A stretch of DNA of 64,000 nt from Triglochin maritima (GCA_963682175.1 OY821770.1:12554501-12618500), one strand, 5' to 3'. Positions 44,455-54,960 are shown, counted from the first letter of the stretch. Translations and numbers: made by a program. The notes: generated from the letters alone by a model not told the origin.

Positions 44455-46990
44455 TTCAGGGTTTAGCCAATAAAAAAAAGAAAGGAAGAGAAAATGACCT
44501 AAACGCAAGAAGAATGGACTGATTTGGAAGGTTCTGGACCTGTTTGTAATGTCGAAGGACTAGATTGTAACTCATGAAGGACCCAAGTGAAAATCCAGAG
44601 GGACTTAAGTGTAAAGAAAAATATGTTGGTTGCAAAAGTACAGAATCTCCTGAACTTGAGGAGTAATTCGACAATTAAAACCAAACGGGCTCGAACCAAC
44701 AGTTCCGGGTAGGGGTGAGCAGAAACCGGGTCGGTCCGGTCAACCGGACCGGTCCGGACCGGAACCAACCGGTCCGGGTTCCGGTCCGGACCGAATGCAC
44801 AACCTTAGTTTTGGGCGCACCTCATGTGTTTATTATGTTAACTAAAATTGTGGTAAAAATTTGGAGTCAATCGGGAAAAATGATCCGCCAGTGGTGGATT
44901 AAAATTTGTCACTGGGAGATCCAGTTTAGAGTTTGACATCCGGATTTCTATGGTGGGTCGGGTTCTCAGGTCAGAGCAATATGCAACATCGAGATCTGAT
45001 TTACGGCCTTCAGATTGTTTCCAGATCCGTCCAAACCTTCTAAACTTCTATAAATAGACTTGTAATGCCTCATTTCTTCTTTTCCCCCCTCTCCTTCTTA
45101 GGTTAGTTTCCTTTCTTGTTTAGTAGAGTATGTTTTATTTTTTGTTTAGTAGTGTAGAGGATAAGAAGATAAGCAAACTTTGTAAGTTTTCATTTTAATA
45201 TAGTTTAGTCTTGTTCTTTATTTTGATGTCTTTTCTTTGATGTCATTTACTTTGTGCTTGTTTTCCTTCATCTAGTTTTATGAATTTTGCATTATGATTT
45301 TGAGTTGTTTTTATGCTTTCTTTAGTTTAGAGATGAGTAGAGAGTAGTTCATCCCCATTGGGGGTGGAGAAGAAGGTGTTGTGATCATGTAATGTATTAG
45401 TGTGCGTTAATCCTACATTTGAACTTCACATGAGTCTCATAACCATGTAATGGGATTTTGATTGACATCATATCACGCATATATTTGTGTCTTATATCTT
45501 TTATTTTTAGCTTAAGCAATGCTACATAACGAGTTTTTTGTTTAAGTTTCAGGAATAAAGAGGTTTGAGAAGAAGAGACTAAAAAAGACTTAAAAGCAAG
45601 AAAAAGAACTAAGTTGCAAGACTTATGGATTGAGGTACAAGAGAGAAGGACCCGGATGTAAAACCAAAAGGACTAATGAGGAAATCAAGAAGCTCGACAC
45701 CATTATGAGGAGTATTTTGACAATTAGATCCGGGCCCAAACATGAATAACCAAATTGGGTTCATCAAACATCAAGAAATTAAGCCAGCAACGAACCACCG
45801 AAATCCAGACTCAATCAAAGCTATTTGGACCGCCAATTGGCGGTCCAAAAGTTTCATGGTTGAGTCGGGTCGTGTATTATGTTGTTTTATGTCCATTTAT
45901 AGTATGTGTTTAGTCCCATACCGGGGAATTGTCCCCGGTTACATTTTTTCATGCCTATAAATAAAACTCTTTCTCCTCACTTGTATTCACACATTGCTTG
46001 GTGGCATTCTCTCTACATAGAGTAAGCCTTGGATAAAAACTCAAGTGGAGAAGAATGCTACTTATAATGTGAGTTATGTAAATAAAATATTTTTTCTTAG
46101 TTTGTTTTAATGTTGTCTTCTCTTTTAATTCTTGCATGCATGCTTAGTTTAATTTCATTTTGTTTTCTTAATGAGTAGTGAGTAGTTTCATCCCCCTTTG
46201 AGGGGTTGAGATGATGTACGTATATGTTGTGATGAATTTTTGATTGTGTAAACTTGCATGTTTGTATGTTCATTGGGGGTATTTTAATCATCTACATGTT
46301 GGGAGATTTTGATGGGTTTTATCATAAGATTTAGACACTTTCCATGCTTAGTTTCCTCATGTTTATTGACTGAAATTTCCTGTTGAATATGCTACATGTT
46401 AGTTAAGTGTTTGTATTTATGCTTGCTTGCTTGATTGATTGAAGAAACTTTGTTTTGATGAGTTTTTCCATAAGATTAAGACACATCTCATGCTTAGCTT
46501 TGTTCTTCACATGAGTTTATGATTTTTTATGAGTCCTGCCATATCTTTAGACACTTCTCATGCTGAGCTTAATCTTATGATAATCAAGTAGTAATTGCTG
46601 ATACGTTGTGTGAATGGATTGATAGGTTTTGCCACATCTTTAGACACTTCCTATGCATGAAGACACACACACACATACATGCTTACATGCGTCATTGATC
46701 ACTTATTTCACTTCATATGTGCACACACTCCACCCCTTAGGGGTTTCTCTTCCTGATTTCCAATCTTTAGGTGCTTTCTTATACATTTCTTACTTACTAG
46801 TTTAGTGTACTTTAGCTTACCATAATCAAATCTCTTTCCCTTTTTCGCCACTTGATTTTGTATAAATCAGAGGCTACTCACCTCCCCATAGATCGACCCG
46901 TACATGCCGCGTCTTCACCGACGTCGTGCACTTGTGGTATTTAATAAAACGTTTAAACATATTTTCACTCTTATTTTTGATGTGCTAATG
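44455..46990 (+). repeat. diverged gypsy-type LTR pieces inside the CACTA element
   Basis: Two diverged direct copies of about 1.1-1.4 kb (about 44455-45540 and 45545-46990) share AAGAAG-rich 'GGACC(C)..GTAA' starts, a TATAAATA box (45051-45058 with CTTCTATAAATAG, and 45956-45964), and GAGTAG(A/T)GAGTAGTTTCATCCCC. The second ends GACGTCGTGCACTTGTGG, similar to the end of the LTR at 55975-57140. No coding region or PBS. They are probably old LTRs carried along. Confidence 0.5.
44710..44807. mobile_element. 98-bp hAT-type MITE, CGGTCCGG family
   Basis: Starts TAGGGGTGAGCA, ends TGCACAACCTTA. Flanks GTTCCGGG (44702-44709) and GTTTTGGG (44808-44815) match at 6 of 8, the two differences being CC to TT. 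Body filled with CCGGACCGGTCC palindromes. Inserted in the LTR-derived part of the CACTA element. Confidence 0.75.
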
Positions 46991-47059
46991 CTCTTAAGTG
47001 AAGCTTAGCACATGCTTAGATTAGTGGGCATATTTTATGGGGAATGATGATGTGAGGAT

Positions 47060-47300
47060 AATGATGAAGTGGAAGAAGGAAACATGACATGTGCGTGCAT
47101 GTGCTCACGTTGACCTCATCCTAATTATTGTCTTGTATGTTTTAATGATTGTGTCAAATCTTATTTCATGTGGAGACGAAGTTGGATGTGGTTATTTTAC
47201 ACGTGTTCACATTATCCTTCTTTCAATTATTGTCTTGTATGCTTTAATGATAATGTTTTATCTTATTTCATGTGAATGCAAAATTGGATTTGGTTTATGA
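47060..47300. repeat. ~118-bp tandem duplication
   Basis: ATTATTGTCTTGTATG(T/C)TTTAATGAT followed by TTATTTCATGTG occurs at 47113 and 47227. No domain in the short frame across it. The rest of 46990-47590 is pyrimidine-rich, with a C-run near 47470. Confidence 0.6.
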
Positions 47301-48027
47301 ATTTTATGTATGACATGTTATGATGAGCACAATTGAACACACATACTACTCATATTTTTACTTCCGCTTTCTTTCTGAACCCCCTTAAAAAGTTTAGTTT
47401 TATTGTTTGTTTTCCAATTTCATTCGCATTGTAGTGTAATTTTGACCTTAATCTCCTCTTCCCCTCCCCTCCCCCCCCCCCAACTCGAGTATTTTGAATC
47501 CGACTCGCACACACTCCCTATGGACCGACCTGTGCTTGCCACCGTTTCAACGCGGTCATGCACTTGCGGTATTTTAACTGATTCAATCACATACCCAACC
47601 ATCTTAAGTCAAAGTGTCAATCTTTTGACCATTAAATATTTGTATCTTACTTGCCTATTGTAGTATGGTTCCCAACTCTCATTTAGAAGTAAATGAGTGG
47701 TGGGGTACATCAACCCCACCAACCAAAAATCTTTCTCCAATATGGGACTAAACTAAGAACAAAACATTCCAACACATATTTCATGCACCTTGTAGACGTC
47801 GGCGGATTAAATCATCGACAATTATTTCTCCATATAGACGTCAGCTCCACATATGCTGGCGTTTATACACCTTATAAACGTCGGTCTACTATAACACCGA
47901 CATCTATGTCTCCATATAGGTGTCGGTTACAGTCATGTCGGACGTCTATAATGTTAGGTGTCGTTCGTTTAGGGACCTGATGTATATATCATGACACATA
48001 TTTCCTATTCTGCACTAGTGCTATTTG

Positions 48028-48990
48028 TAGGGTGCACATGGGTCGGGTTTGGGCCAGAACCCGACCCAACCCAAAAAAATTGGGTTTGTGAAAAACCCAA
48101 CCCCAACCGATTCTGGTTCAACCCAACCCGAAAATTTCAACCCGACCTGAAATTTTTGGGTTGGACCCGAGTTTAATAAAATTTCTGCTATCAGTAAAAA
48201 ATATTTAAGACATCACTTATTTTGGAAGCATGCACTTAACAAGTTAACATATACAAAATCAACAAGAAGTATGCACAAAGAAAAACAATGGCAGATCAGA
48301 AACCAAATTGGCAGAAATAATAGAAATTATATAAAAACATGAAATATAATTAAGTATCGTTCATTCAAGATTAACCTTATTTGTTGTTTATTACACAACA
48401 AAAACCTAAATAATTCCAAATAAGACAACAACAAAAGGTTTCTCACCTCTACGAGCTCATCGAGGTCCCGGTTTGTTTCGGCGAGATTCTCTCTAGTTTT
48501 GGAGAATTCGGAGAAGATCTTCTTCATGTCGCTCTTGGGCGTTTCCTTTAGCAACAAACCCAACCTCGTGAAGAACCCGGTCTGTTGCCCGCCGCCGAGC
48601 ATCTGAACCAGCCGGTTGAGGTGGTGTGGAGATGCAAAGTGGAAAGGTGTGGGGAGTTGGAGGGGAAGGAGATGGGATGGGAAGTGGAGAGACGAGAGTG
48701 AGAGGAAGCCATCGGATTTGGGGGTGGGAATTAGGAATATGAACTTTAGATTTAGGTTTTTGTGATAAAGAACGGCCCAGATTAAAATTCAAGTGTAGTG
48801 GACGACCCAAATTAAAACAACATCTTCAGGTTTGGGTTGGGTTGGATCAACCCGTCCCTTCCACCCGAACCCGACCTGAGAAATTCGGGTTGCACCTTTG
48901 CCAACCTGACCCGAACTCCTACCCAACCCGACCCGACTAGTCCAATTCGGGTCGATTTTCGGGTTCAACCCCGACCCATGTACACTCCTA
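48028..48990. mobile_element. hAT-type element carrying a gene fragment (Pack-type)
   Basis: 963 bp. TAGGGTGCACATGGGTCGGG at the left and the inverted CCGACCCATGTACACTCCTA at the right form the termini. Flanks GCTATTTG (48020-48027) and GCCATTTG (48991-48998) match at 7 of 8. Subterminal GGGTTGG/CCAACCC repeats. The middle (48447-48712, minus) is not repeat-like but a piece of the chloroplast FtsY gene. Confidence 0.85.
48447..48712 (-). pseudogene. captured first-exon fragment of chloroplast SRP receptor FtsY
   Basis: Starts with ATG at 48712 and a Ser/Thr/Pro-rich stretch typical of a chloroplast transit peptide, reaching GWFRCSAAG. After a small frame change comes TGFFTRLGLLLKE, then KSDMKKIFSEFSKTRENLAE and DLDELVE, which is the beginning of the mature cpFtsY (GFFTRLGRLLKEKAKSD..). 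About 12 residues between RENLA and ETDRVLDELEE are missing. A GT donor follows at 48445-48446 (GAG^GTGAGA), so a piece of the following intron may also be carried. cpFtsY recruits the chloroplast signal recognition particle to thylakoids; this fragment lacks the GTPase domain entirely. The symbol is withheld because it is only a fragment. Confidence 0.7.
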
Positions 48991-49130
48991 GCCATTTGTG
49001 TCCAGAATGTGTTCATATTGTGTCAAGTGGAAAGATTGAGCACAAAGAGTAATTTAGAGCAATTTGAGAGTATTATGAGTGTGTGAGCTTAGAGAGAGGA
49101 TTGGTGAATTGAGAAGTGGGTTCTAAGTTC

Positions 49131-49138
49131 TATTTATA
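49131..49138 (-). promoter_or_regulatory. TATA box of the LTR
   Basis: TATAAATA on the minus strand in the context GAGCTTATAAATAG, about 100 bp downstream of the island. Confidence 0.55.
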
Positions 49139-49239
49139 AGCTCTCAACATAATCTAGCTGTTGGAATTGAAGTGATAGTGATTTGAACAAGATGCATAAA
49201 ACAAGGAAGTTCAGAACTCAAATCAGGACACAAACAGTC

Positions 49240-50110
49240 GACTAGATCGGGCTAAACGGTCGACCGATTTCTTGTAAATAAGAGAACGATCGATATTAAG
49301 TGTATACCGGTCGATCCACCAAGGCAATAACTTATGTGAACAGTTGAACCAGAATTAGGATCGGTCGACCGTTAAGGGAGAATTGGACATATTAATATTA
49401 CACAATTGATGTAACGGTTAGGGTTGTACATCCGGTCCGGACCGAATTTTTTTCCAGGGTCCGGACCGGAGACCGAACCATATCGAATTGGTTCGGAAAG
49501 GAGACCAGACCAAACTGATTGGATTCGGTTCGGTCCGGATCAGGACCGAATTTTTACCTTAAAAATTAAATATAAAAAACCCCAGACCGGAATCGAATTT
49601 TCACCTGGGTCCGGACCGGAACCCGGACCGGTTGGTTCCGATCCGGACCTCACCTTGGTCTGTATATGCTCACCCCTAGTAATGGTCAAACCAAAAGGAG
49701 TCCAGTTCAACCAAAAAAATCATGAAGTTTGGGAATCTGAATTGTGTCTGATCTGGTCGACTACCGTTATGGCATTGTTCGACCAGTTGCCAAATATACG
49801 AATTGGGTTGGTTGAAGTATGTGTTAACGACCGTTGTATAATACGACTAGTCTAATGATCATATTTAAATGAAATACGAAGTGTCAAACGGTCAAACCAA
49901 AGTCAAGTTTTGGTCGACCGGTTATGGGACATGTGTCAAGATATAATTGATGAACAAAGATGAAACGTTCAAACTTGGAATTGTTGGTTGACACATGAAA
50001 ATGGTCGAACGGGAATGAAGAAATGGTTGATCATTTGGGACTGAATATGTGATTGCAAGAGTCTGTTAAATCCGGTCGAAGCAGATGATCTACCGGTCGA
50101 CCGATTGAAG
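49240..50110. repeat. GGTCGACC island (split by a MITE)
   Basis: Motifs at 49255-49375 and 49690-50105 with a higher share of decayed forms (GGTCGACTA, GGTTGATCA, CAGTCGACTAG, GGTCAAACC) than the island of the sister LTR at 34558. Confidence 0.75.
49419..49678. mobile_element. hAT-type MITE, CGGTCCGG family
   Basis: 260 bp; starts TAGGGTTGTACATCCGG, ends ATGCTCACCCCTA. Flanks GTAACGGT (49411-49418) and GTAATGGT (49679-49686) match at 7 of 8 (C to T). Body of CGGTCCGGACCG palindromes. Inserted in the LTR island. Confidence 0.85.
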
Positions 50111-50456
50111 CAGAATTCCTGTTCTAAGTAGAATTTCTAAGTGTGATCAGTCACCTAACAAAGTTGGTTTGATATGGAATTAAGTATTAGACTTCTATAG
50201 GGTTTCTAGGTGTCATGCAATGCAATTCAACAATATTTCAAGTGGCAAGTTACATTTTAGTCCTAAGAACAAGAAACAAAATTCCTATCTAATCTTCAAC
50301 TTGATTTCTTGTCTTGTGAACACTTGTCTCCTGAAATGTTAGTAAAACCACATATATGTATACATTTGCATGTGATGTTAACGTAGAAATACATGTGTTT
50401 ATTGACATGTTAATTAATCATCAAAACGGATTAACGATTATTAGCCAAAAAGCCAA

Positions 50457-50471
50457 CAATCTCCCCTTTTT
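50457..50471 (-). other. polypurine tract next to the 3' LTR
   Basis: On the minus strand AAAAAAGGGGAGAT directly precedes the LTR start TGTTGG; it is the usual copia primer site for plus-strand DNA synthesis and fixes the orientation of the element. Confidence 0.85.
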
Positions 50472-50849
50472 TGATGATGAAAAACTATCAATCTAAATAC
50501 ATGTTAATCTTCAACTTTTATCAAGAAAACTCCCCCTATATAATAGGTATTTCCATAAGATATGTATTTACTTCTCCTCTTTTGGCATGATCAAAAAGGT
50601 TATAGACATGAGCATAGTAGGGAATTTGAATCCATGTTATGAGAGTATATAGCGGAAACACAAATATAATGTCAAAAATAGACAACAATAATGACAAGAG
50701 ACATTCACATAGATTCCACAAGCAAATGTCAAACAACTAGCCAAGATAAAGTCGAGACAAAGCAAATACATCAAACATTCAAAGTTCAAAGCAAATACCA
50801 CAAGCAAAATGGCAAACCAAGTTCCAAACACGATCACAACACCAAAACA

Positions 50850-52343
50850 TCAATCAAGACGCTGATTATGAAAATACGATGAAAGTGAATCAATCCCACT
50901 CATCACCGAGTCAAAGAGAGCATCATTGTGGGCCTCAAGATGATCAAAACGAGCATAGGTGGAGGCTTCGAATGCATCAACTCGGTCAAAAAAGCTGCTG
51001 ATAAGAATGGGCATCGTACGAGCTAGAAGCTGACCAATAACCACCATATGTCCATGCATCTTCATCTCCCTCACCCCAAGAGCCACTCGTGTCCCTGGGA
51101 GCTTGGAGGGGCATCCAGCGCGGGTCGGCGGGAACCTCTTCTTCTTTGGTTTCCTCATCAGAAGAGGATTAGTGAGAAGCGAAGGCGATCATCTTCATCT
51201 TAGACAAGGTTGTCTTGCAGATATGATATTTGTAAACAGCCGAAGGAAAGCCAGAAAAAAAATCTTAAGATGCTCAAAGATATGGGTAAGCCACATAGGA
51301 TAGGGAAGGTATCTCCCTTTCCTAAGCCACATGTGTAGAAAGATGAACAACGACCAATTTACCAGGTTCTTCTTGAAAAGACAATAAGTGCAAATCAACT
51401 ATATCATGGATATTTCATTGTGGTGGTCTAGTTTCGGGTAAGGATTGTATGACACGATGTATGCAAGTATACGAGCTAGAGGATGCATTAATGAGGGGTT
51501 GTGAACTACCTTCCCATTCTTAGTGTTTGGTGGTGTTGGATAGAGTTCCTCTATCACTTGGGTGGGGTTACATTAGGAACGGATGTCCAAGGGCGGTCGG
51601 TGTAAACATGAACTCCGACATACTCGAAATCTAATGCAGATGCAATAATGTCGGGTACAATCTCATATTTTACCCCATTAATCATGGTTTCAAAGATATG
51701 TCATTTAGGATCTTTTCTTAAGTTGCAATAGAATTGTTGAACTAAGAATGGATAATAGACTTAGGTAATAAACTAGTCATGCAATTAAGGACCCGATTTT
51801 CACCTAGATGTTCTTTTACAAAAAGATTAGTAGAGTCTGATACCTCAACCTTTCTACAAGGAATGAAAGGAGCAACCAAGAAGTTTTTGTCCCAAGATGC
51901 TTGAGCATTCTTTGTTGATTGCGTAGAAGGGATGTGTCGGAGGTAGGGCAGAGCAGATTCCGGGTTGACCCGGTCAACCGGACCGGTCAGTCCGGGTTCA
52001 GTTCGGCAAATTTTAAATTTTCGGGTTCGGTCCGGTCCGGACCGCCCAATTTTTTTTTAACTTAAAAAATTCGATTTTTGATCGGACCGAACCGATTCGG
52101 TTCGGTCCGCGGGCATCCGGTCCGGTCTTCGGTCCGCGGGCATCCGGTCTGGTATTCGGTCCGGACGCCGGATAAAAATCCGGTCCGGACTGGACGCACA
52201 ACCCTAGTCGGAGGTATGGGCGGGTGGCGAATGTTGGGCTCGGTGGGAGGATAATTGTGTACCTTCTTCTTCCGACGTTTAGTGGAAACCACATCTGGTA
52301 CAAAGTGTTTCTTGCGAGAAACCATCTTCTTTCTACTAGACAT
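50850..52343 (-). pseudogene. extra ORF of the copia element: 'putative plant transposon protein' domain
   Basis: From MSSRKKMVSRKKHFVP (52343), the minus strand continues, interrupted by a MITE (51944-52206) and several stops, through NGVKYEIVPDII, GVHVYTDRPWTSVPNVTP, ELYPTPPNTKNGKVVHN, HPLARILAYIVSYNPYPK and LPYPMWLTHIFEH, to a coiled tail FDHLEAHNDALFD ending at 50850. This is the 'putative plant transposon protein' domain often found downstream of pol in plant copia elements (the position of the so-called env-like ORF of Sireviruses). Its role is not known. The reading frame is clearly dead: stops lie in 51150-51240, 51400 and 51730-51860. Confidence 0.75.
51944..52206. mobile_element. 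hAT-type MITE, CGGTCCGG family
   Basis: 263 bp; TAGGGCAGAGCAGAT at the left, CGCACAACCCTA at the right. Perfect 8-bp duplication GTCGGAGG (51936-51943 and 52207-52214). It interrupts the extra copia ORF directly after its N-terminal third; a chimeric frame across the border is an artefact. Confidence 0.88.
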
Positions 52344-53626
52344 GATGAAAGATGGAGAGGATGAGGAAATGTATGGTAGAATGGGTAGAGGAGGATGAGA
52401 TGGAGCGAAAAATGGCTTCAAAACCAACAACCACTGGTCGGACGAAGAAGAAATCAGTCGCAAGGGGGGGGAGTGGAGGGGAGGGGCGGCTGTTAGGGTA
52501 AAAGACGAAAGAAGGTAAAGTGAAAAATGGTGCTGCAATTTTTGAAGGGAATGTGTTCTAAAAGTTTTACTTTTAAATGTCAATTATTATGAATTGAATG
52601 AGAAATCATTTTGTTCCTTGTTTATGTTATTCGTCTTTTAGAAGTGTTAAGGAAGAGGCTCTTGGTCCTTAACCGTCGAGCTCTAAAAGATATTGGTTTA
52701 CATAAAACAAAAGGTATTCGCAATCATGGTAATTAACATGGGACATTAATTACCGAGTTAAGATTGTCGTGTTGGTCATAAATCATTGTAGCTCTACAAG
52801 TGAGTGACAACACGGGTACACAAAAGAGGAAAATAGTACTTTTGTATACTGAATTGACCTAACAAGTAAAATATTATAGAAATGTGTTTCTGTGTCATTA
52901 ATATTTTACTGTGTCCTTGGTCCTTTGATATGAGACTTATATCCAATCGTTTAAGGAGTTCTTAATTAGACTAGTGTCTTAAGCTATCGATGAGTGTAGT
53001 GTAAAGGCATTAGTTGGTTAAGTACAACTTTTGTTGGAGAAGATAGCTAGTCAAAAGATTATCATTGCCCCTCTTAATTGAGTAATGATATTAATGGGCC
53101 CCTTGATAAAGCAAAGTTATAATGTGCACAATGTGATTTGAGTTAAGTCACATATTTATAACTAGCTTAAAGAGATCAAGAAATGAATATTAATATACAA
53201 AGATGACACAATACTACTTTGTATGTATTCTTAATATCATGAGGCAAGGGACGGACACAAGTGGTGCACTCCATCACTAATTGGATCGGGTTTTGGTTCG
53301 AGCTGAATTAAGACATCTAGCTAATTGGGAACTATAATGTGTAGCTAGATACCGCTTATAGTTTGTGATGTTAAGCTATTAATATCACTGTCAATTTAGC
53401 TTAGATCCTCCCATAGGTCACACCATAAAACTGGGAAACAAGAAGGTGATTTTATGTTCATATGATGTATCGAGTTTCGTATACATGTGGTGAATCGATA
53501 AAATCATTATGTCATGAAAATGACATATTTAGAATCATGAATTTATATATGAGATGTAAATATATGATGGGGTGTGATTGTTTGATATTACATATGATGA
53601 TATATTGCATAGGATATATAAATTAG

Positions 53627-53840
53627 CTATAACCCCAAAGATCGAATTTTGTTGGGAATTAATCCAAAATTCGATAAGGCAAATTAATTAATTAAATTTG
53701 CTAAAACCCCAAATACGAATTTTGTTGGGAATTAAACCAAAATTCGATAAAGGCAAATTAATTAAATTTCCTAAAACAAAAAAAACGAATTTTGTTGGGA
53801 ATTAATCCAAAATTCGAAAGGCAAATTAATTAAGGAATTA
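53627..53840. repeat. three ~65-bp tandem units in LTR U3
   Basis: Each unit holds GAATTTTGTTGGGAATTAA(A/T)CC, AAAATTCGA and GGCAAATTAATTAA. The 58298 LTR has one diverged copy (near 59400), followed directly by its island. Confidence 0.85.
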
Positions 53841-53981
53841 TTGATCATGGTTTTGACTTGGTCAATTATGATTAAATTTGGATGTGGATTAATAAATTTA
53901 ATATTGAGAATTGGTCTTAAGAGAGAAAAACATGGAAGAATGGGTCAATGCATAGCCCATGATGTGGAAATTAAAGGAGCC

Positions 53982-53990
53982 TATAAATAG
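53982..53990 (+). promoter_or_regulatory. TATA box of the LTR
   Basis: TATAAATAG in AGCCTATAAATAGACC, about 140 bp downstream of the tandem units; same context as 59957-59965. Confidence 0.6.
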
Positions 53991-54469
53991 ACCTAATTTC
54001 CTTCATTAAAAATAAATATATGCAAAATTCTCTCTCTCTCTAACCACCCCAATTAATCCATCCGAAATTCCTTAGTTAATTTGAGTTTTTGGAGAGTAAA
54101 ATCTCAGGAAAGAAAAAGGGGGTTATTAGCTAGATTCTAAACCCGTTTGGAGATTGATTGGCTAGCTCCTTTCTCTCCAACCTTGTTTAGAGTTTGGTGA
54201 ACACTCGGAGGCAATCCACCGGGCGATTCGACCGACAACGCGACTCCGGATCTTCAAGAGGTTTTAGAGAACCTCCAGGTATGATTCTAATTGCAATTGT
54301 TTGTTTGTTCTAATGCATGTTAAATAATTAGGACAAACAAATGCATGTCTATATGAAAATCGAAGAAAATATGAATGTTTCGATCCTATATGTTTATAAA
54401 ATTTCGAAAAATATATACATACTATAGGGCACAAAATCCAACAATTTTACCTTTCAAACGGAAAAAGTG

Positions 54470-54960
54470 CGTAACGGTTGACCGGAAGGTGAAATTTGGC
54501 GCAAAAATCACATAAATTAGAGAACAGGTTCGACCGGGAGTGCAAAATGGTCGACCGAATAGGAGAGGCAACAAATGCCTGTTATTTTCGATCGAACGAA
54601 ATAGGTACACGGTCGACCGAATGAAGAGGTACTAAGTGCTTGGAAATTTCGTTGAACAAAACGAGACAACGGTCGACCGAATGGAGAAAATTTCTTGTTA
54701 ATTTCGGTTGAACAAGATGAAAAAAACGGTCGACCGAATGAAGGGGCAAAAAGTGTATGGAAAATCGGTCAAATTAACAAACGAGACAGTCGAATAACTC
54801 AAGAAAAGGAAGAAGCCTGAACAGAGATCGGTCGAACAAGGAATACATTAGTCAAGCTACAATGGTCGACCGGAGACAAAAGGTTCGACAATCACTTATG
54901 TGAACTTAAGGGTCGGATCGAGCAAAACCGAACCGGTCGAACGGAAAGCCTATTCTGGTC
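54470..54960. repeat. GGTCGACC island in copia internal region
   Basis: About fifteen motifs (CGGTTGACCG, GGTTCGACCG, TGGTCGACCG and decayed forms) between RNase H and the extra ORF. This island is not in an LTR but in the untranslated spacer of the element, so the motif is not confined to LTRs. Confidence 0.75.

Larger units (their letters stand above)
43818..48020. mobile_element. CACTA element without transposase
   Basis: 4203 bp. Left end CACTAATGCAGAAAA; right end ATTCTGCACTAGTG (inverted). Target duplication CCA: left at 43815-43817; on the right the CCA is in the right-hand copy of the hAT duplication (48992-48994), because a hAT element was later inserted at the border. Subterminal TAGACGTCGG(T) repeats occupy about 43845-44000, 44240-44330 and 47790-47960. 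Inside are LTR-derived fragments; no TnpA/TnpD or Ulp1 coding region was found. A direct repeat (about 44040-44260 and 47590-47780, with AACTTTCATTTAGAAGTAAA) lies next to both subterminal regions. Confidence 0.82.
49027..50456 (-). mobile_element. 3' LTR of a broken copia element (truncated)
   Basis: On the minus strand it starts TGTTGGCTTTTTGGC directly after a polypurine tract, and is collinear with the solo LTR 34558-36259 down to a point corresponding to 34976. The last ~420 bp are missing, and sequence then changes to the GTGTCCA array. TATA box at 49131-49138, GGTCGACC island at 49240-50110, MITE inserted at 49419-49678. Confidence 0.82.
52543..54443 (+). mobile_element. solo LTR of the 58298 copia family, without the palindrome island
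   Basis: Starts TGAAGGGAATGTG, ends AAATCCAACA. Perfect 5-bp duplication ATTTT (52538-52542 and 54444-54448). Collinear with the LTR at 58298-60430 over most of its length. Where that copy has the GGTCGACC-type island, this one has three tandem ~65-bp units (about 53627-53840, each with CGAATTTTGTTGGGAATTAA). TATAAATAG at 53982-53990. It splits the minus-strand copia element between RNase H and the extra ORF. Confidence 0.9.

Noticed and set aside
52062..52583. 173-codon minus frame as one protein
   Set aside because: A chimera of untranslated leader, the N-terminus of the copia extra ORF and MITE repeats.
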